Origin: Pseudobutyrivibrio sp.
Lineage (GTDB): Bacteria; Bacillota; Clostridia; Lachnospirales; Lachnospiraceae
DNA length: 32,615 nucleotides
Direction: 5' to 3'
Assembly: GCA_017934625.1 (NCBI GenBank)
Contig: JAGBJE010000243.1
Coordinates: forward strand, 1 to 32,615
In this document: piece after piece, positions 29,769-32,615 of the stretch
Position numbering within the stretch: the first letter of the stretch is position 1
How the letters are laid out: every line of letters starts with the position of its first letter
Notes under the pieces: model-generated
Seen by the model: the letters and a program-made list of their open reading frames with translations, nothing else
What the model was told of the DNA's origin: nothing
Databases searched by the model: none
Position numbers and translations under genes: made by a program

Positions 29769-31080
29769 ATCTTCTAAGTCCCTTCGGATAGTGATTCTTT
29801 ATTTGTCCCTTAACTGCTTTTCCCCAGCCAATGGAAATTCCGTCAACCAGAATCAATGTCCAGCCATCAGCTACACTGTCTATACGCAGCGATTGTCCTA
29901 ATAAATAGTTTTTAATCTCATCGCCGTCACTTGAAAAATCGATAGCATACCTTACCTCATCAGCCTTTAGTGCCAAAGCAAGGGCATGACTTGGCTCAAA
30001 ACGATTCTTCTTAAGCGTTCCAAGGAATAGTCCTCCTCTAAGTACGTGAAGCCCGCTAAAATCAGGGCATTCCTCTGGCAATCTATACAGCAAATCGTTA
30101 ATTAGAAGCAGGTTGTTCTTCCATTCCTTTGGCTCTTTTAATGTCTCCTTTATAAAGGCATAATAATCCACTAACATTTTATCACTAGGACGCTTAATAT
30201 CATAGTAGTTTCTATCGCCTGCAAAGGTGCCTGACTTTTCCAACAGGCAGGCATAATGGCCTTCACCCTTATCAACATGTGGCCACAGCCTACGCTCTTC
30301 AATAACCTGCATATCTGGATGTCTTTTAACAAATGCTGCCACTGCTTCCTCATCCTCTAACCTTGCAAAGGTACAGGTGCTGTAGCACATTCTTCCACCT
30401 GGAACTAACATTTCATATGCTCTGTCTAAAATCTCAGCCTGGCGCTCAGCACACATCTGAACTGATTCAAGTGACCATTCACTGCAGGCATCATGGTTCT
30501 TTCTGAACATTCCCTCCCCGGAACATGGTGCATCCACCATAATCTTGTCAAAATATTCCGGGAACTTATCTGCCAGCTTATCTGGATATTCTGATGTAAC
30601 AATACAGTTTCTAATTCCAAGGCGCTCTACATTTTCAGAAAGAATCTTTGCTCTGTTTTTCATTGGCTCGTTGGAAACAAGTATGCCCTCACCATTAAGA
30701 TATCCTGCAATCTGAGTGGATTTACCTCCAGGTGCAGCACACAGGTCAAGGCAAATATCACCTGGCTTTGGAGAAAGCATTTCCACTGGAAGCTGCGCCG
30801 ATGCATCCTGAATGTAATATACTCCAGCCCCGTGGTATGGATGAATTCCGGGGCGTACCTTTTCATCATCATAGTAATATCCATTAGGGCTCCACTTAAC
30901 CTGCTCCTGTAGCATATCCGCTATATTTTCTTTTACTTTTTCGTCAGCCTTTATAGGATTAAAACGCAAAGCCGATATTTTGCTTTCTTCAAATGAACGC
31001 AAAAACGCATGGAAGTCAGGACCTAGGTCCTGCTCCATGCGATTAACAAAATCAATTGGTAAAAATGAAGTATCACCCAT
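29758..31080 (-). CDS. RsmF/RsmB-type rRNA (cytosine-C5) methyltransferase, NOL1/NOP2/Sun family
   Basis: 440 residues. An N-terminal substrate-recognition region precedes the SAM-binding CLDLCAAPGGKSTQIAGYL (110-128). The two active-site cysteines are C186 in DAPCSGEGMF and C236 in YSTCTF. The C-terminal part (RGGLFLGTLKKNRFEPSHALALAL, then SIGWGKAVKGQIKNHYPKGLR) fits the RsmF-like tail seen in Firmicutes rather than Escherichia coli RsmB. It should methylate cytosines in 16S rRNA; the exact position cannot be read from sequence. Start codon overlaps the argS stop (TAATG). Confidence 0.93.
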   Translation of the reverse strand: MGDTSFLPIDFVNRMEQDLGPDFHAFLRSFEESKISALRFNPIKADEKVKENIADMLQEQVKWSPNGYYYDDEKVRPGIHPYHGAGVYYIQDASAQLPVEMLSPKPGDICLDLCAAPGGKSTQIAGYLNGEGILVSNEPMKNRAKILSENVERLGIRNCIVTSEYPDKLADKFPEYFDKIMVDAPCSGEGMFRKNHDACSEWSLESVQMCAERQAEILDRAYEMLVPGGRMCYSTCTFARLEDEEAVAAFVKRHPDMQVIEERRLWPHVDKGEGHYACLLEKSGTFAGDRNYYDIKRPSDKMLVDYYAFIKETLKEPKEWKNNLLLINDLLYRLPEECPDFSGLHVLRGGLFLGTLKKNRFEPSHALALALKADEVRYAIDFSSDGDEIKNYLLGQSLRIDSVADGWTLILVDGISIGWGKAVKGQIKNHYPKGLRRYDT

Positions 31081-32615
31081 TACATACGCTCCGGTGCATT
31101 AAAGCCAAGTAAGTCGATAGACTTTTCAAGAACGCTACGTGTAAGTACAAGAAGCTTTAAATAGCTTGCCTTAGTAGCCTCATCTTCCTCAGCTAAAATC
31201 TTTGTGTCATGATAGAATCTATTAAATGCATTTGCTAAATCATAAATATATGCACAAATCTTATGTGGTGCCATATCCTCATATGCTGATGTAAGAGCAG
31301 CCATAAACTTAGTAAGCTCAAGCTGTAATCCACGCTCTGAATCAGAATGTGCTGGAAGGATTGCTCCATCTACACTATCTACTCCTGCCTTTGCAAGGAT
31401 TGACTTACATCTTACGATTGTATAAAGGATGTAAGGACCTGTGTTACCTTCAGCAGATGTGAATCTGTCAATATCGAAGATATAATCCTTTGAAGCCTGG
31501 TTAGATAAATCACCATACTTAACAGCTGAAAGACCAACAATCTGAGCAGTCTTAACAGCATCCTCTTCATTCATAGTGCCGTTCTCTTTGATTTTCTCAA
31601 GCATCTTATCCTCTACTTCCTGAAGAAGATATTCAAGACGCATAACGCCACCCTGACGAGTCTTAAATGGCTTACCATCCTTGCCGTTCATAGTACCAAA
31701 GCCTACGAAGTAAAGATTCTTATCAGCTGGAACAATACCAGTCTTCTTAGCACAACGGAATACCTGTGTGAAATAAAGCTCCTGACGCTTATCAACAACA
31801 TAGATAATAGAATCTGGATTGTAATCCTTCATACGCCATACCATTGTTGCAAGGTCTGTTGTATTGTAAAGTGAAGCACCATCTGATTTAAGGATCATGC
31901 ATGGTGGAACTTCCTTAGTATCTGTCTCTTCCTTAACATCAACAACAAGAGCACCCTCTGAAATATAAGCAAATCCGTCGTCCTTCATCTTCTGAACCAT
32001 ATCAGGGATGTAAGGCTGTGCGTCTGATTCCCCTTTCCAAAGATCGAATGTTACATCAAGCTTCTCGTAGTTTCTCTTAAGGTCTGTAACTGAAACATTA
32101 AGGATGTGTGAAAGAAGTGCCTGATAGCCCTTTCTTCCATGCTGAAGCTCGTAAGTAGCTCTAAGAGCAGCTTCCTTATAAGCCTCATCCTCTTTAGACT
32201 TACCAGATGCACAAGGATAAATCTCCTCAAGCTCTGAAATAGTAAATGGTGGCTCTGTAGGATATTCACCATCATAATTCTCATCAAAGTAAACAAGCTC
32301 AGGCTTACGAAGCTTAAGCTCTGTGATGATAAGTCCCATCTGAAGACCCCAGTCACCAAGATGAACATCACCGATAACCTCGTCACCCATAAAACGAGCT
32401 GTACGCTTGATTGATTCACCAATAATAGCTGAACGAAGGTGACCAACGTGAAGTGGCTTAGCAACATTTGGTCCGCCGTAATCAATCATAACCTTCTTAG
32501 GTGTAGCAACCTTATCAACACCAAATCTCTCAGTGTCAGCTGCCATGCCTGAAACAAAACCTGCAATAAACTCATCTGAAAGATTCATATTAATAAATCC
32601 TGGAGGACATGCCTC
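31080..32615 (-). CDS. argS: Arginyl-tRNA synthetase (ArgS), 5' end beyond the window
   Basis: The frame is open to the right edge: the nine codons before the ATG at 32588 read EACPPGFIN, which matches the end of the N-terminal additional domain of ArgS (PGFIN), so the true start lies outside. The class I signature LHVGHLRSAIIGES, the following GDVHLGDWGLQMG and the region FGTMNGKDGKPFKTRQGG (KMSKS equivalent) are all present. The C-terminal helical anticodon-binding domain (SAVKYGDLSNQASKDYIFD, FNRFYHDTKIL) ends with FNAPERM. It charges tRNA-Arg. It heads a coupled operon with rsmF-like, yitT-like and the GTPase-NYN gene. Confidence 0.96.
   Translation of the reverse strand, partial: EACPPGFINMNLSDEFIAGFVSGMAADTERFGVDKVATPKKVMIDYGGPNVAKPLHVGHLRSAIIGESIKRTARFMGDEVIGDVHLGDWGLQMGLIITELKLRKPELVYFDENYDGEYPTEPPFTISELEEIYPCASGKSKEDEAYKEAALRATYELQHGRKGYQALLSHILNVSVTDLKRNYEKLDVTFDLWKGESDAQPYIPDMVQKMKDDGFAYISEGALVVDVKEETDTKEVPPCMILKSDGASLYNTTDLATMVWRMKDYNPDSIIYVVDKRQELYFTQVFRCAKKTGIVPADKNLYFVGFGTMNGKDGKPFKTRQGGVMRLEYLLQEVEDKMLEKIKENGTMNEEDAVKTAQIVGLSAVKYGDLSNQASKDYIFDIDRFTSAEGNTGPYILYTIVRCKSILAKAGVDSVDGAILPAHSDSERGLQLELTKFMAALTSAYEDMAPHKICAYIYDLANAFNRFYHDTKILAEEDEATKASYLKLLVLTRSVLEKSIDLLGFNAPERM

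Noticed and set aside
31080-32588. ArgS as a complete 502-residue protein starting at 32588
   Set aside because: The frame continues upstream to the window edge with family-conserved PGFIN text, so that methionine is internal.

Overview
The window is a low-G+C bacterial chromosome segment with nearly every gene on the minus strand. The anaerobic (cobalt-early) cobalamin pathway, the low G+C, the strong AGGAGG-type ribosome binding sites, a YitT-family membrane protein and short double-hairpin repeats suggest a Clostridia member, most likely Lachnospiraceae (Butyrivibrio/Pseudobutyrivibrio-like). That placement is inference; there is no rRNA here to confirm it.

Layout from left to right; transcription runs right to left. 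(1) 1-3472: a type I restriction-modification locus transcribed fic > hsdM > hsdS. hsdS is cut by the left edge and hsdR is not in view. The 308 bp between hsdM and hsdS hold a plus-strand candidate structured RNA with its own promoter. (2) 3473-3592: a strong hairpin that probably ends the next operon, overlapped by a promoter for fic. (3) 3593-24053: one cobalamin operon of about 20 kb. A sigma-A-type promoter and a cobalamin riboswitch with an intrinsic terminator precede cbiK (exported lipoprotein form), an ABC uptake system (binding protein, permease, ATPase), cbiP, cbiC, cbiD, a DUF559 endonuclease gene, cbiF, cbiG, cbiH, a cbiJ-cbiE-cbiT fusion, cbiA, cobT, cobU, cobS, a short second cobU-like gene, cobC, cbiB and cobD. 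Most junctions overlap or are a few bases apart. Double-hairpin repeats sit at several junctions in the middle of the operon. (4) 24057-26219: a PAS/degenerate GGDEF/EAL protein. (5) 26332-32615: argS (5' end beyond the right edge) > rsmF-like methyltransferase > yitT-like > an EF-G/TetM-like GTPase with a C-terminal Rae1/YacP-type NYN nuclease domain, all translationally coupled.

Together the cob genes cover cobalt insertion, most corrin-ring methylations and the contraction, a,c-diamidation, amidation to cobyric acid, aminopropanol attachment and nucleotide-loop assembly. No cbiL, uroporphyrinogen methyltransferase (cobA/cysG) or corrinoid adenosyltransferase is in this window, so those must be elsewhere or missing.

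The most unusual items are: the DUF559 gene bracketed by 32-bp perfect inverted copies of the double-hairpin repeat, other copies of which lie elsewhere in the operon and have been absorbed into cbiF and cbiD coding sequence; the GTPase-Rae1 fusion; the structured RNA candidate inside the restriction locus; and a recurring 16-bp palindromic motif in the cob coding sequences.
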